From Chitinophaga pinensis (GTDB taxonomy: Bacteria > Bacteroidota > Bacteroidia > Chitinophagales > Chitinophagaceae): a DNA stretch of 63,528 nt. Location: NCBI GenBank assembly GCA_945872815.1, contig CAMCAY010000009.1, positions 1 to 63,528 of the forward strand, read 5' to 3'. The translations under genes and the position numbers were made by a program. How positions within the stretch are numbered: the stretch's first letter is position 1; each line of letters begins with the position of its first letter. A model generated the notes under the pieces. That model ran no database searches, had not been told where the DNA came from, and saw nothing but the letters and a program-made list of their open reading frames with translations. Below, in pieces: positions 54,301 through 63,161 of this stretch.

Positions 54301-54686
54301 GGTTTTCTTAGTCCATTGAATCTTGTTTTTTGTAAGTACTGTATCAATTTAAAATTCATTGCACTGATTTTAGAAGCCAACACAAAGAATTCATCAAACT
54401 CATTTTGTTTGATATAATTTCTATCTAATGCTCTGTATAGTTGAGATCTTAACTCGCCATAAGAAGCTTTTGAAAAACCCAAAAACTGAATAAACTCAGC
54501 TTTTGTACCTCTTTCAAATCCTTCAGCAATATTATCCATTATAGACCCCGACGACCCTTCTATTTGATTAATAATTCTGAAATTATTTTTAAAATGCTTT
54601 CCGTCAATTAAGTCACCTATTTTTTTATTTAACTCTCTGCTCAATTTCCACACCTCAAGGTCTTCAAATCTTTTTACAGTAGACAT
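54288..54686 (-). CDS. Four-helix-bundle protein (S23/IVP family)
   Basis: 132-aa protein with the TIGR02436-type pattern: FEDLEVWKLSRELNKKIGDLI, then NQIEGSSGSIMDNIAEGFERGTKAEFIQFLGFSKASYGELRSQLYRA, all helical. The family was first seen as open frames in 23S rRNA intervening sequences and is related to the accessory Avd proteins of diversity-generating retroelements. No reverse transcriptase or variable repeat is nearby here, so a retroelement role is not supported. It is inserted between the two dehydrogenase genes, with CTTGAAC-type repeats on both sides, and looks like a small mobile cassette. Confidence 0.85.
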   Translation of the reverse strand: MSTVKRFEDLEVWKLSRELNKKIGDLIDGKHFKNNFRIINQIEGSSGSIMDNIAEGFERGTKAEFIQFLGFSKASYGELRSQLYRALDRNYIKQNEFDEFFVLASKISAMNFKLIQYLQKTRFNGLRKPSNL

Positions 54687-54763
54687 TTTTTATTTCAAAA
54701 TTCGCTACTTCTATTGATGTTATTTAAAGAAAACCAACCTAATATTTATGTTTTTTTTTCACC

Positions 54764-54800
54764 CAACTCTTGAACCTTGAACTATTGAACCCTTGAACTT
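54764..54800. repeat. CTTGAAC-type repeat at the 3' end of the aldehyde dehydrogenase gene
   Basis: ACTCTTGAACCTTGAACTATTGAACCC and CTTGAACTTTAAACC run up to the dehydrogenase stop codon. It belongs to the same family as the copies at 9103-9138 and 53175-53225. Confidence 0.7.
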
Positions 54801-56275
54801 TAAACCGTCAAATACCCCTCCAATCCATGCATTCCGCCTTCTCTGCCAAAACCACTTTCTTTGTAACCTCCAAAAGGAGAGGTAGGATCAAATTTATTGT
54901 AAGTATTTGCCCAAATCACACCTGCTCTTAATTTGGATGTCATGTTGAAAATCTTGGAGCCCTTGTCTGTCCAAACTCCTGCAGACAATCCAAAAGGAGT
55001 GTTGTTGGCTTTTTCAATGGCTTCATCTTCTGTTCTAAAAGTTTGAATCGCCAATACAGGCCCAAAAATTTCTTCTTGTGCAATTCTGTTGGATTGAGCA
55101 ACATTTGTAAAAATAGTTGGCCTGCAATAGAAACCTTTTTTAGGAATATTGCATGAGCTTTGAAACATTTCAGCTCCTTCCTGTTGTCCTATTTTTAAGT
55201 ATTTGTTGATAACATCCAATTGTTGTTTTGAATTGATTGCACCGATGTCGGTATTCTTATCTAATGGATTACCAACAATGAGAGATTCCATTCTGTCCTT
55301 AAGTTTTTGCAATACAATTTTGTACACTGATTCTTGTACAAATAGTCTGGATCCCGCACAACAAACATGACCTTGGTTAAAGAAAATGCCATTGATTACA
55401 CCTTCAACTGCTTGGTCAAGAGGAGCATCATCAAAAATAATGTTGGCGGCTTTTCCACCTAATTCAAGCGTAGCTTTTTTATTAGTTCCTGCAATGGCTT
55501 TTTGAATGATTTTTCCAACATCAGTCGAACCTGTAAATGCTATTTTATTGATGTCTGGATGATTTACTAATGCTGCTCCTGTTGCACCAGCCCCGGTAAT
55601 AATATTTACTACACCCGGAGGTAAGTCGGCTTCCTGAATAATTTCTGCTAATTTAAGTGCTGTTAGTGGGGTTGTTTCAGCAGGTTTTAACACAACCGTA
55701 TTGCCTGTTGCCAAAGCAGGCGCTATTTTCCAGGCTGCCATCAATAATGGAAAATTCCATGGAATGATTTGACCTGCAACACCTAATGATTGCGGCTTCC
55801 TATTTGGGAATGCATACTCTAATTTGTCGGCCCAACCCGCATAGTAGAAAAAATGATTGGCGGCAGTTGGTACATCAAAATCTCGGCTTTCTCTGATGGG
55901 TTTTCCTCCGTCTAATGTTTCAATGACGGCCAACTCTCTTGCTCGTTCCTGAATCATTCTGGCTATGCGATAAATATATTTGGATCTTTCTTTAGCAGAA
56001 GTTTTTTTCCAAACTTTTTCATAAGCATTTCTTGCTGCAACAACAGCTTTGTTTACATCAGCACTATTCGCTTCTGCTACAGAAGATAATTTCTCCTCAT
56101 TGGCAGGGTTTATTGTATTAAAATATTTTTTTGAGGAAGGTTTCTCAAATTTACCATTGATAAACAAATCGTATTGATCTGCAATCTTCGCCACAGACTT
56201 ACTTTCCAGCGCAGGGGCTAAATTGCGAGAGCTGTCGAATTGTAGTTTGACGGTATTATTTTTTTTAGTTGCCAT
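54800..56275 (-). CDS. NAD(P)-dependent aldehyde dehydrogenase
   Basis: Oxidises an aldehyde to the acid. The 491-aa protein is full length: cofactor loop IIPWNFPLLMAAWKIAPALATGNTVVLKPAE near residue 170, FTGSTDVGK near 248, catalytic Glu in LELGGKAANIIFDD near 272 and the nucleophile Cys305 in FFNQGHVCCAGSR. It is directly downstream of deoC, suggesting that acetaldehyde released from deoxyribose 5-phosphate is its substrate. The start is ATG at 56275. Confidence 0.92.
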   Translation of the reverse strand: MATKKNNTVKLQFDSSRNLAPALESKSVAKIADQYDLFINGKFEKPSSKKYFNTINPANEEKLSSVAEANSADVNKAVVAARNAYEKVWKKTSAKERSKYIYRIARMIQERARELAVIETLDGGKPIRESRDFDVPTAANHFFYYAGWADKLEYAFPNRKPQSLGVAGQIIPWNFPLLMAAWKIAPALATGNTVVLKPAETTPLTALKLAEIIQEADLPPGVVNIITGAGATGAALVNHPDINKIAFTGSTDVGKIIQKAIAGTNKKATLELGGKAANIIFDDAPLDQAVEGVINGIFFNQGHVCCAGSRLFVQESVYKIVLQKLKDRMESLIVGNPLDKNTDIGAINSKQQLDVINKYLKIGQQEGAEMFQSSCNIPKKGFYCRPTIFTNVAQSNRIAQEEIFGPVLAIQTFRTEDEAIEKANNTPFGLSAGVWTDKGSKIFNMTSKLRAGVIWANTYNKFDPTSPFGGYKESGFGREGGMHGLEGYLTV

Positions 56276-56336
56276 AATTATATGTAAAGTTGAGCGGTCT
56301 TAATATATCTTATTTTCGATTCAGTATAATTTGATA

Positions 56337-57248
56337 TTAGTCTAATGCAAAATAATCTGCAGATTGATAAACCCCTGTTTTTTGTTTCATTAATTGCATT
56401 AAGATGTCATTTGCCAAACTGCTGGCACCAAACCTGAACCATTCATTATTCATCCATTCTTCACCCAATACTTCATTCAACATCACCAAATAATGCAAGG
56501 CCAATTTGGCTTTGGAAATACCACCCGCAGGCTTCATCGCAATCTTCTTGCCAGTTTTGTAATAAAAGTCGCGAATCGCTTCCAGCATTACAAGTGTAAC
56601 AGGCATGGTCGCTGCTGGCGAAATCTTTCCCGTAGATGTTTTAATGAAATCCGCACCGGCATACATCGCAATATCGCTTGCTCTTCTAACTTTATCATAA
56701 GAACCCAGCTCGCCAGTTTCTAAAATAACCTTCAATCTCGCCTCTCCACAAGCTTCTTTGATTGCAGCAATTTCATCAAAAACAAAATTGTATTCTCCCT
56801 GATGAAATTTCCCTCTGGAAATGACCATGTCAATTTCATCGGCACCTTGGTTGATAGCGAATTTAGTATCTCTTAATTTTACGTCTCTGGTAGATTGACC
56901 GCTTGGAAAGGCAGTAGCAACAGATGCAACTTTAATCCCTGAATCTCCCAATGCTTTTTTGGCAACAGCTACCATCGATGGATAAACGCAAACAGCTGCT
57001 ACAGAAGGAAGTCCTGGGTATGCATCATGCAGATGGCAGGCTTTGTAGCATAGCTGTTTTACTTTTCCGTCTGTATCTTTTCCTTCCAATGTGGTAAGGT
57101 CTATCATGTTCAGCGCAAGTTTCAGCCCTTTTATTTTGGTTTCATTCTTGATGCTGCGTTTGGTAAACCTAGATGCTCGTTCCTCAATACCTACCTGATC
57201 TATTCTTGGGGTTAAAGAAAAATCTGGTATTGTTTTTATTTCGGCCAT
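56337..57248 (-). CDS. deoC: Deoxyribose-phosphate aldolase
   Basis: Splits 2-deoxyribose 5-phosphate into acetaldehyde and glyceraldehyde 3-phosphate. At 303 aa it is of the longer DeoC type (E. coli enzyme 259 aa). Seen: LKLALNMIDLTTLEGKDTDGKV near residue 43, the DEIDMVISRGKF segment near 140, the Schiff-base lysine in GADFIKTSTGKISPAATM near 200 and KIAMKPAGGISKAK near 238. The nucleoside phosphorylase gene lies 29 bp upstream and the aldehyde dehydrogenase gene follows, so the block makes a complete route for deoxynucleosides to acetate and glycolysis. Confidence 0.95.
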   Translation of the reverse strand: MAEIKTIPDFSLTPRIDQVGIEERASRFTKRSIKNETKIKGLKLALNMIDLTTLEGKDTDGKVKQLCYKACHLHDAYPGLPSVAAVCVYPSMVAVAKKALGDSGIKVASVATAFPSGQSTRDVKLRDTKFAINQGADEIDMVISRGKFHQGEYNFVFDEIAAIKEACGEARLKVILETGELGSYDKVRRASDIAMYAGADFIKTSTGKISPAATMPVTLVMLEAIRDFYYKTGKKIAMKPAGGISKAKLALHYLVMLNEVLGEEWMNNEWFRFGASSLANDILMQLMKQKTGVYQSADYFALD

Positions 57249-57277
57249 TACAAAATTGATTGTTATTTATTTTAAAA

Positions 57278-58150
57278 TTAAGCAATTAATCGCTCTAAAG
57301 ATGAGGTGATCATTTTTTCCACAACAGCATTTCCGTCTTTTGAATAAGCCTGTATGACTCTATTGGCAACCACTGCATTGATACTTAAACATTCATGACC
57401 CAATAATTTTCCTAGGCCAAATATGGCAGATGATTCCATTTCAAAGTTTACAATTCTATGTTGATGGTAGGAGAAATCAGAAAGTTTGTCAATCAGACTC
57501 CTGCTTCTAGATTGTAGTCGAAGTTCTCTTCCTTGAGGCCCATAAAAACCAGGCGCAGTAACGGTAATGCCTTTGAAAAATTCTTCATTGAATTTATTCA
57601 GAAGCATCTCACTTCCCTTGAAAATATAAGGCACAGTAATAGAAGTATCCATTTGAGTTTGTTCAAGAAAAGAAGCAATCAATTCATTTTCTTCGTTTGA
57701 TTTTTCGTGCACATAATAGTTCATCAAATTGTCAAAGCCAAGCCCATGGGTAGAGGCTACTAAACTGTCAACAGGAATATCTGCCTGCAATGCTCCACAA
57801 GTGCCAAATCGAATGATGTTTAACTTTTTCAGAGAAGGATTGATGGTTCTGGATTCAAAGTCGATATTGGCTAGCGCATCTAGTTCATTGATGGAAATGT
57901 CGATATTGTCCGGACCAATGCCGGTAGATAATACTGTTAGTCGTTTATTTCCAATATAACCGGTATGCGTAATAAATTCTCTGTGCTGAAGTTTGTGTTC
58001 AATTTTATCAAAGTGCTTGCTGACTTTTGGTACGCGTTCAGGGTCTCCAACAATGATCACTGTATCAGCTAATTCTTCCGGACGAAGATCAAGGTGATAA
58101 ATAGCGCCGCGGTTGTTGATGATTAATTCAGATTCACCAATTTTTTGCAT
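57278..58150 (-). CDS. Nucleoside phosphorylase (uridine phosphorylase-like)
   Basis: Phosphorolytic cleavage of nucleosides to base and (deoxy)ribose 1-phosphate. From ATG at 58150 (MQKIGESELIINNRG) it is 290 aa; a Met 16 codons earlier gives an unlikely hydrophobic extension. Motifs: TVIIVGDPERVPKVSKHF near residue 31 with the phosphate-binding G-D-P-x-R, STGIGPDNIDISINEL near 78, and VNFEMESSAIFGLGKLLGH near 240, where E-M-E-S binds the ribose. Base specificity (uridine or purine) is not certain. Its product would feed deoC after a mutase step not encoded here. Confidence 0.88.
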   Translation of the reverse strand: MQKIGESELIINNRGAIYHLDLRPEELADTVIIVGDPERVPKVSKHFDKIEHKLQHREFITHTGYIGNKRLTVLSTGIGPDNIDISINELDALANIDFESRTINPSLKKLNIIRFGTCGALQADIPVDSLVASTHGLGFDNLMNYYVHEKSNEENELIASFLEQTQMDTSITVPYIFKGSEMLLNKFNEEFFKGITVTAPGFYGPQGRELRLQSRSRSLIDKLSDFSYHQHRIVNFEMESSAIFGLGKLLGHECLSINAVVANRVIQAYSKDGNAVVEKMITSSLERLIA

Positions 58151-58235
58151 AAGGTTGATTTTATTGGGTATTAAATGTAGGAAAAATTTTATTATCAATC
58201 CAAAGAGATCAAGTGTAGCAGTGTTTTTGATAAAT

Positions 58236-58268
58236 AAAAAACGATGCCTTAAATCAAAGGCATCGTTT
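58236..58268 (-). terminator. Terminator of the M1 peptidase gene
   Basis: AAACGATGCCTT pairs with AAGGCATCGTTT around a short loop, and the minus strand continues into a T run. It begins 26 bp after the peptidase stop. Confidence 0.8.
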
Positions 58269-58293
58269 AATCAAGATATAAAAAAATCAACTT

Positions 58294-60732
58294 TTATTTA
58301 AACCCTTTATCAATGTACTCTTCTATTTCTTTCCCTTTTGCTTTACTTATCTTGTCAAGATTTTTCTTAAATCCTGCATCTGTGTAAGCTCTGTATTGAG
58401 CAGGAATTTGATTTCTTAGCTCAATGATATAATCAATACCTTTTTTAATATTGCTGAGGTCATTTATTTTTATAAGAAATTCACTGAATTTATCAGCCAT
58501 TTCAAATTTACCTTGACTTAAAGGCGCTTCACTGAATGTATTTGCAATAAATTCAAAATCAGATTCAACGCCGTTTTGGATAAGTATTTTTAAAATTTCG
58601 TCACTCAATAATCCTTTTGCATCTTTACTGTATTTTTTCGCAAGTTCATAGGCTCCTTCAGGATTCAATGCTGCTAGTCCTTTAAACGCTGTGCCGGCAA
58701 CATTGTAAGAAGAGTCGTTGATGGCAGATTCATAAAGTGATTTGTATTTGACGTCTCCGTTTTTAACAAGCACTGCTAACGCGGCAGCTTTAACTTTTCT
58801 GTTGACATCGTTCTTTGCAATTGATTCAATTGAATTCAGCAACTCTTCATCATTTTTTAAAGAGGAACTTCCTATTTTCTGTATAGCTGCAATTCTGAGT
58901 TTGAAAAAATTGTCTTTCAATCCTTCTTTTAATTTGGCAGGGTTGTTTTTAGCAAAATAATCCAGCGCTTCTTTTCTGTCAAGGTAATTTTTGCCGTATT
59001 TCCATTGGGCTAAAAAGTTATCTTCAGATTTGGCATCTGTTTTTTCTGCAAGCAATATTTTATCTGCATCTACACTGATCCATTCTGGCTTTTGTGTAGT
59101 GTTGAAATAAAAAGTATCGTTGAGTTGATCGATGGTTATTTGATGTCTTGTTTTAATGCCATTAACATATATATCAACTGCAATAGGAAGTACAAAGACT
59201 TTGCCGGATTTTTGTGTTTGGCTGATGATAACTGCCGGTCTTGTAGCTGAGTCGTAATTGTAATTTATTTTCAATTTCGGATGACCGCTGCCATAGTACC
59301 ACTGATTCCAAAACCAGTTAAGGTCTTTTCCTGTTACTTCCTCAAAGGCAAGTCTAAGTTGAGCTGCTTCACCCGTTTTAAATTTGTTGGTCATTAAATA
59401 ATTATTAAGCGATTTAAAAAAAGCTTCGTCGCCAACCAAATTACGCAGCATGTGTAAAATTCTCCCACCTTTATTATAACTTACTCCATCAAATACATCT
59501 TCTCTGCTCGAGTAGTAGAATCTGACCAAATCCTTTTTTTCGCTGCCGCTCATCAAGTATCCTTGCATATCTTCAAATCCATGAGCATCGGCAAAGTCTT
59601 TCCCGTGTTTGTATTCATCCCAGAGGTATTCGCTGTAGTTTGCAAAACTTTCGTTTACGGTAATATTACTCCAGCTTTCAGCAGTGACTAAGTCTCCAAA
59701 CCATTGATGAAACAATTCGTGGGCAATGGTTTCTTCCCATTCATTCCCATCAGATAGTTCACGTGCGTTTTGATAAGCGCTCTCTTGATGAAGAGTGGAA
59801 GTGGTGTTTTCCATTGCGCCGCTTACATAATCGCGCCCTACAATTTGAGCATATTTTTGCCAAGGAAATTCAACTCCCAATTTATTGGAAAAAAATCCCA
59901 TCATTTCCGGAGTGGCCCCAAAGATTTGACGTGCATAAGGCGCGTATTTTTTTTCAACGTAATAGCTGACCTCTTTTCCTTTGTAATTGTCTTTAGTAAT
60001 CGAATAGTCCCCAACGCCCATGAAAAATAAATAAGGAGCATGTGGAAGATCCATTTTCCAGTAGTCGGTTCTTGTGCCATCTGTATTTTTCTTCTGACTA
60101 ATTAGCAAGCCATTACTAAGTGTTACGTATTTATCAGGAACAGTTAGGGTAATTTCTTCAGTGGATTTTTGATTGGGTTTATCAATTGTAATCATCCAGG
60201 CACTGTTAGATTCCGTTTCACCCTGAGTCCAAATTTGCGTAGGTTTATTCTTTTCCGTTCCTTTTGGATTAATGAAATACAATCCCTTTGCATCAGTAAT
60301 AGCAGCGCTTCCCTCGGTTTTTAATTCATTCGGCTTACTGGTATATTCGAAATAGAGGGTATATTTTTCTTTGTTTGAATAGGTTTTGTCAAGATGAATA
60401 TTCAATTGCATACCATCATAAGTATATTTTAAAGGGGATTTTAGCGCACCTTTTACAACTGCGACTGTTTTGATGTCCATTCCCTTTGCATCAAGCAATA
60501 AAGAGTCTGTAGGGTTGCAGGTTGGTTTCAATGTCAACCATTCTTTACCATACATATAAGACTTATCATAGTCAAAACGTACATCCAGCTTGGTATGAAC
60601 AAGATCATTGATTCTGGGAGAGCTTTCCCGGTAATTTTTTTTCCAGGAAGTGTCAACTGTTGATTCTTGAAATTGAGCATTTGCGACAAATGAAAAACTT
60701 AAAATACTAAGTACAAAAAAGAAATGTTTCAT
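58294..60732 (-). CDS. M1 family aminopeptidase, exported
   Basis: Zinc aminopeptidase of the gluzincin type. The start at 60732 gives an 812-aa precursor with signal peptide MKHFFFVLSILSFSFVANA; a TTG seven codons earlier is not needed. Seen: exopeptidase signature SGAMENTTS near residue 305, zinc site TIAHELFHQWFGDLVTAESWSN near 345, with the third ligand Glu in NESFANYSEY. The C-terminal 250 residues are helical (HEAT-like) as in M1 enzymes. Likely periplasmic and used for peptide nutrition. Stands alone. Confidence 0.92.
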   Translation of the reverse strand: MKHFFFVLSILSFSFVANAQFQESTVDTSWKKNYRESSPRINDLVHTKLDVRFDYDKSYMYGKEWLTLKPTCNPTDSLLLDAKGMDIKTVAVVKGALKSPLKYTYDGMQLNIHLDKTYSNKEKYTLYFEYTSKPNELKTEGSAAITDAKGLYFINPKGTEKNKPTQIWTQGETESNSAWMITIDKPNQKSTEEITLTVPDKYVTLSNGLLISQKKNTDGTRTDYWKMDLPHAPYLFFMGVGDYSITKDNYKGKEVSYYVEKKYAPYARQIFGATPEMMGFFSNKLGVEFPWQKYAQIVGRDYVSGAMENTTSTLHQESAYQNARELSDGNEWEETIAHELFHQWFGDLVTAESWSNITVNESFANYSEYLWDEYKHGKDFADAHGFEDMQGYLMSGSEKKDLVRFYYSSREDVFDGVSYNKGGRILHMLRNLVGDEAFFKSLNNYLMTNKFKTGEAAQLRLAFEEVTGKDLNWFWNQWYYGSGHPKLKINYNYDSATRPAVIISQTQKSGKVFVLPIAVDIYVNGIKTRHQITIDQLNDTFYFNTTQKPEWISVDADKILLAEKTDAKSEDNFLAQWKYGKNYLDRKEALDYFAKNNPAKLKEGLKDNFFKLRIAAIQKIGSSSLKNDEELLNSIESIAKNDVNRKVKAAALAVLVKNGDVKYKSLYESAINDSSYNVAGTAFKGLAALNPEGAYELAKKYSKDAKGLLSDEILKILIQNGVESDFEFIANTFSEAPLSQGKFEMADKFSEFLIKINDLSNIKKGIDYIIELRNQIPAQYRAYTDAGFKKNLDKISKAKGKEIEEYIDKGFK

Positions 60733-60940
60733 AAAATTGATTTTGGTCGCCAAAAGTAAATCTAGAATTTTAAAAATTTATCTTAATTTTTAAAATGCAA
60801 TAAAATCAACCACATTAAGTAGTTTTGAAAAATTATAGAGGTAGGACTTTAAATTGCTGCATTTTTTTAATGAGTTTTTTAGCGCGATGTCCGATACTTT
60901 AATTTAATGCATATATTGTCATTAGAAAATTGAACTGGTA

Positions 60941-61882
60941 GTGAATCGTTGTAAAAAATTAATATTCCTTTTGTTAATGGCTTATTCTGTAAAAGCCCAA
61001 TCCCTTCATTTTGTTTATTTTCAATCAGAGAACGGCGCGCCTTTTTATGTGAAAATAAAAAGTAGTATATATAGTTCTACAGAAAGTGGTTATTTGATTC
61101 TTTCAAAACTTGAAGAGGGTAAATATCCCTTGATTATTGGTTTTCCCGGAAATCAATTGCCTTCTCAAAATTTTGATTTTGAAATAAAGAAGGACGAGAA
61201 TAGGGGGTTTATTATTAAAAGTGGCCAACCGGCAATGTTTAGTTTGATAGATTTCAAAACATCATCGCCTCTATTGCCTATTAGAGATACTGCTGAAACT
61301 AGTCCAAAAGACACCGTTATTCAAAAAAACAAAGATGAGTTTTCTAAAACGCTGGCAATGGTTACAGACAATCCTTCAATTTTAGAGGAAGATGAATTTG
61401 AAGGAAATAATGGGTTGGGTAAAAGCAACATTTCGTCATCACAAAATATCATTATGGTTTTTTCTAAGAAGGAACCGGCGGGATTGTCAATGAAGTACTT
61501 GATAAAGGAGGGCGTAAAGATTGACACAATATTGATTTTTATCCCTTATGAAAACAAAAAAAAGAAAGAAAAAGCGGTTTTAAAAAATACCTGCAATGAA
61601 ATAGCGTCTGATGCTGATTTTATTCAGCTGAGAAGAAAAATGACAGCTGAGGATAATGAAAAAAAGATGATTGCAGTTGCAAAAAATTCATTCGCTGAAA
61701 AGTGCTACACTTCAGATCAGATAAAATATTTGTCAGCGTTGTTTACTAATGAAGATGACAGGATTGGTTTTTTACAGGCAGCCTATCCCTCTGTAATAGA
61801 TAAAATGAATTTTAGCGCTTTAGAATCATTATTGACGCTGGAAAAAAATAAAAGTCGCTTTAGGTCGATACTTCAACCATAA
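60941..61882 (+). CDS. Exported DUF4476 protein
   Basis: Exported protein of 313 aa starting with GTG at 60941 (signal peptide NRCKKLIFLLLMAYSVKAQ). The N-terminal part (about 20-110) is a small beta domain (PFYVKIKSSIYSSTESGYLILSKLEEGKYPLIIGFP). The middle is charged and low in complexity. The last 95 residues (CNEIASDADFIQLRRKMTAEDNEKKMIAVAKNSFAEKCYTSDQIKYLSALFTNEDDRI) are the DUF4476 helical domain. Function unknown; the truA gene follows 12 bp later, so they share a transcript. Confidence 0.75.
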   Translation: MNRCKKLIFLLLMAYSVKAQSLHFVYFQSENGAPFYVKIKSSIYSSTESGYLILSKLEEGKYPLIIGFPGNQLPSQNFDFEIKKDENRGFIIKSGQPAMFSLIDFKTSSPLLPIRDTAETSPKDTVIQKNKDEFSKTLAMVTDNPSILEEDEFEGNNGLGKSNISSSQNIIMVFSKKEPAGLSMKYLIKEGVKIDTILIFIPYENKKKKEKAVLKNTCNEIASDADFIQLRRKMTAEDNEKKMIAVAKNSFAEKCYTSDQIKYLSALFTNEDDRIGFLQAAYPSVIDKMNFSALESLLTLEKNKSRFRSILQP

Positions 61883-61894
61883 TTCCCTCAAAAT

Positions 61895-62656
61895 ATGACA
61901 GCTCGTTTTTTTATAGAGGTGGCTTACCAAGGTGCGAGATATGCTGGATTTCAGAAACAGGAGAATGCAAACAGCATTCAATCGGAAGTAGAACGCGCTT
62001 TAAGGGTATATTATAGAGAAGCAATTGACTTAACAGGTTCATCAAGAACGGACGCTGGGGTACATGCCTATCAGAACTATTTTCATTTTGATTATCGGTC
62101 GGATGCTGAAGAAACAATGAAAAATTCGGTGTATCATTTGAATGCAATACTTCCGGAAGACATTGTCATTAATAGAATAGCAAGGGCGTTGGATGGAGCG
62201 CATTGTAGATTTGACGCAGTTTCAAGAGAATATGAATACCGGATTTACAGATCAAAGAATCCTTTTATAAAAGATCGTGCATATTATTTCCCATATACCA
62301 TTGATATAGATAGAATGAATGAGGCAGCAGAGATGATAAGATTAAATGAAGATTTCCAGTCTTTTTCAAAGAAAAATACACAGGTACATAATTATGTGTG
62401 TAAAATAGAAGAGAGTTATTGGAAATGGGAGGGTGATATGTTGATTTACAAGGTAAAAGGCAATCGTTTTTTAAGGGGAATGGTCAGGGGATTGGCAGGA
62501 ACTATGCTGCGACTTGGCACAAACAAGCTGAATATTGATCAATTTCAATCGATTATTCAATCAAAAGATTGTAAAAAAGTGGATTTTTCTACACCTCCTC
62601 ACGGGTTAATTTTGGTAAAAGTGAATTATAAAGTAGGGGTTTTCAAAAATTCCTAA
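61895..62656 (+). CDS. truA: tRNA pseudouridine(38-40) synthase
   Basis: Modifies uridines in the anticodon arm of many tRNAs. At 253 aa it is complete: RFFIEVAYQGARYAGFQKQENANSIQSEVERAL at the start, and the catalytic aspartate D52 in LTGSSRTDAGVHAYQNYFHFD (the RTDAGVHA motif). Later come FDAVSREYEYRIYRSKNPF near 109 and the closing FLRGMVRGLAGTMLRLG. It lies directly upstream of the rRNA promoter region. Confidence 0.95.
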   Translation: MTARFFIEVAYQGARYAGFQKQENANSIQSEVERALRVYYREAIDLTGSSRTDAGVHAYQNYFHFDYRSDAEETMKNSVYHLNAILPEDIVINRIARALDGAHCRFDAVSREYEYRIYRSKNPFIKDRAYYFPYTIDIDRMNEAAEMIRLNEDFQSFSKKNTQVHNYVCKIEESYWKWEGDMLIYKVKGNRFLRGMVRGLAGTMLRLGTNKLNIDQFQSIIQSKDCKKVDFSTPPHGLILVKVNYKVGVFKNS

Positions 62657-62761
62657 AAATAATTTAAGAGATAATGATTGTCTACAACCCTTTGTTTAAT
62701 AGCTTTTTGGTTCATTTAGATTGAAAAAAGAAAAGAAATACTTCAGAATTTTTTAAATTAA

Positions 62762-62793
62762 TTTTGACAACAACAAAACTGCCCTTATCTTTG
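62762..62793 (+). promoter_or_regulatory. rRNA promoter P1
   Basis: TTTTG (62762-62766) and TATCTTTG (62786-62793) spaced by 19 nt, a clear Bacteroidota promoter upstream of the 16S gene. Confidence 0.75.
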
Positions 62794-62865
62794 CGTCCCG
62801 CTTTTAAAAACGGAACAGTTCTTTGGTCACAGGTAAAAAATATTTTCAGAAAAATAGAAAATAAA

Positions 62866-62897
62866 TTTGGTGGATAATAAAAACCCCCTTACCTTTG
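62866..62897 (+). promoter_or_regulatory. rRNA promoter P2
   Basis: TTTGG (62866-62870) and TACCTTTG (62890-62897) spaced by 19-20 nt, 104 bp after P1. Tandem promoters of this kind are usual for rRNA operons. Confidence 0.75.
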
Positions 62898-62982
62898 CAC
62901 TCCCAATCAAAAAACGGGTGTTGTTCCACAGGGAATAGCAGAAATAAAAAAGATAAAAAATAATTGAAATAATGAATGGTTT

Positions 62983-62994
62983 TGTTCTTTAAAG
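62983..62994 (+). promoter_or_regulatory. boxA-like antitermination element in the rRNA leader
   Basis: TGTTCTTTAAAG resembles boxA (core GCTCTTTA), binding site for NusB/NusE, in the leader about 170 nt before the 16S 5' end. Confidence 0.45.
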
Positions 62995-63161
62995 TTAACC
63001 TTTGGTTGCTTTAAAAAATAAGATCGAAGATCTTTGAAAGTTTGGAAACAGCAGCAAATCATGTAAAAATGATAACAACAGGTAATGTTAGCGCAAATAT
63101 TAATTTAGAATTTGACGTTAATTTCCAATGAAATTAAACAGTCAGTTCAAACAACTCATTT

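Noticed and set aside
54288-54686. Diversity-generating retroelement suggested by the Avd-like four-helix-bundle protein
   Set aside because: No reverse transcriptase, template repeat or variable repeat is within the window around it.
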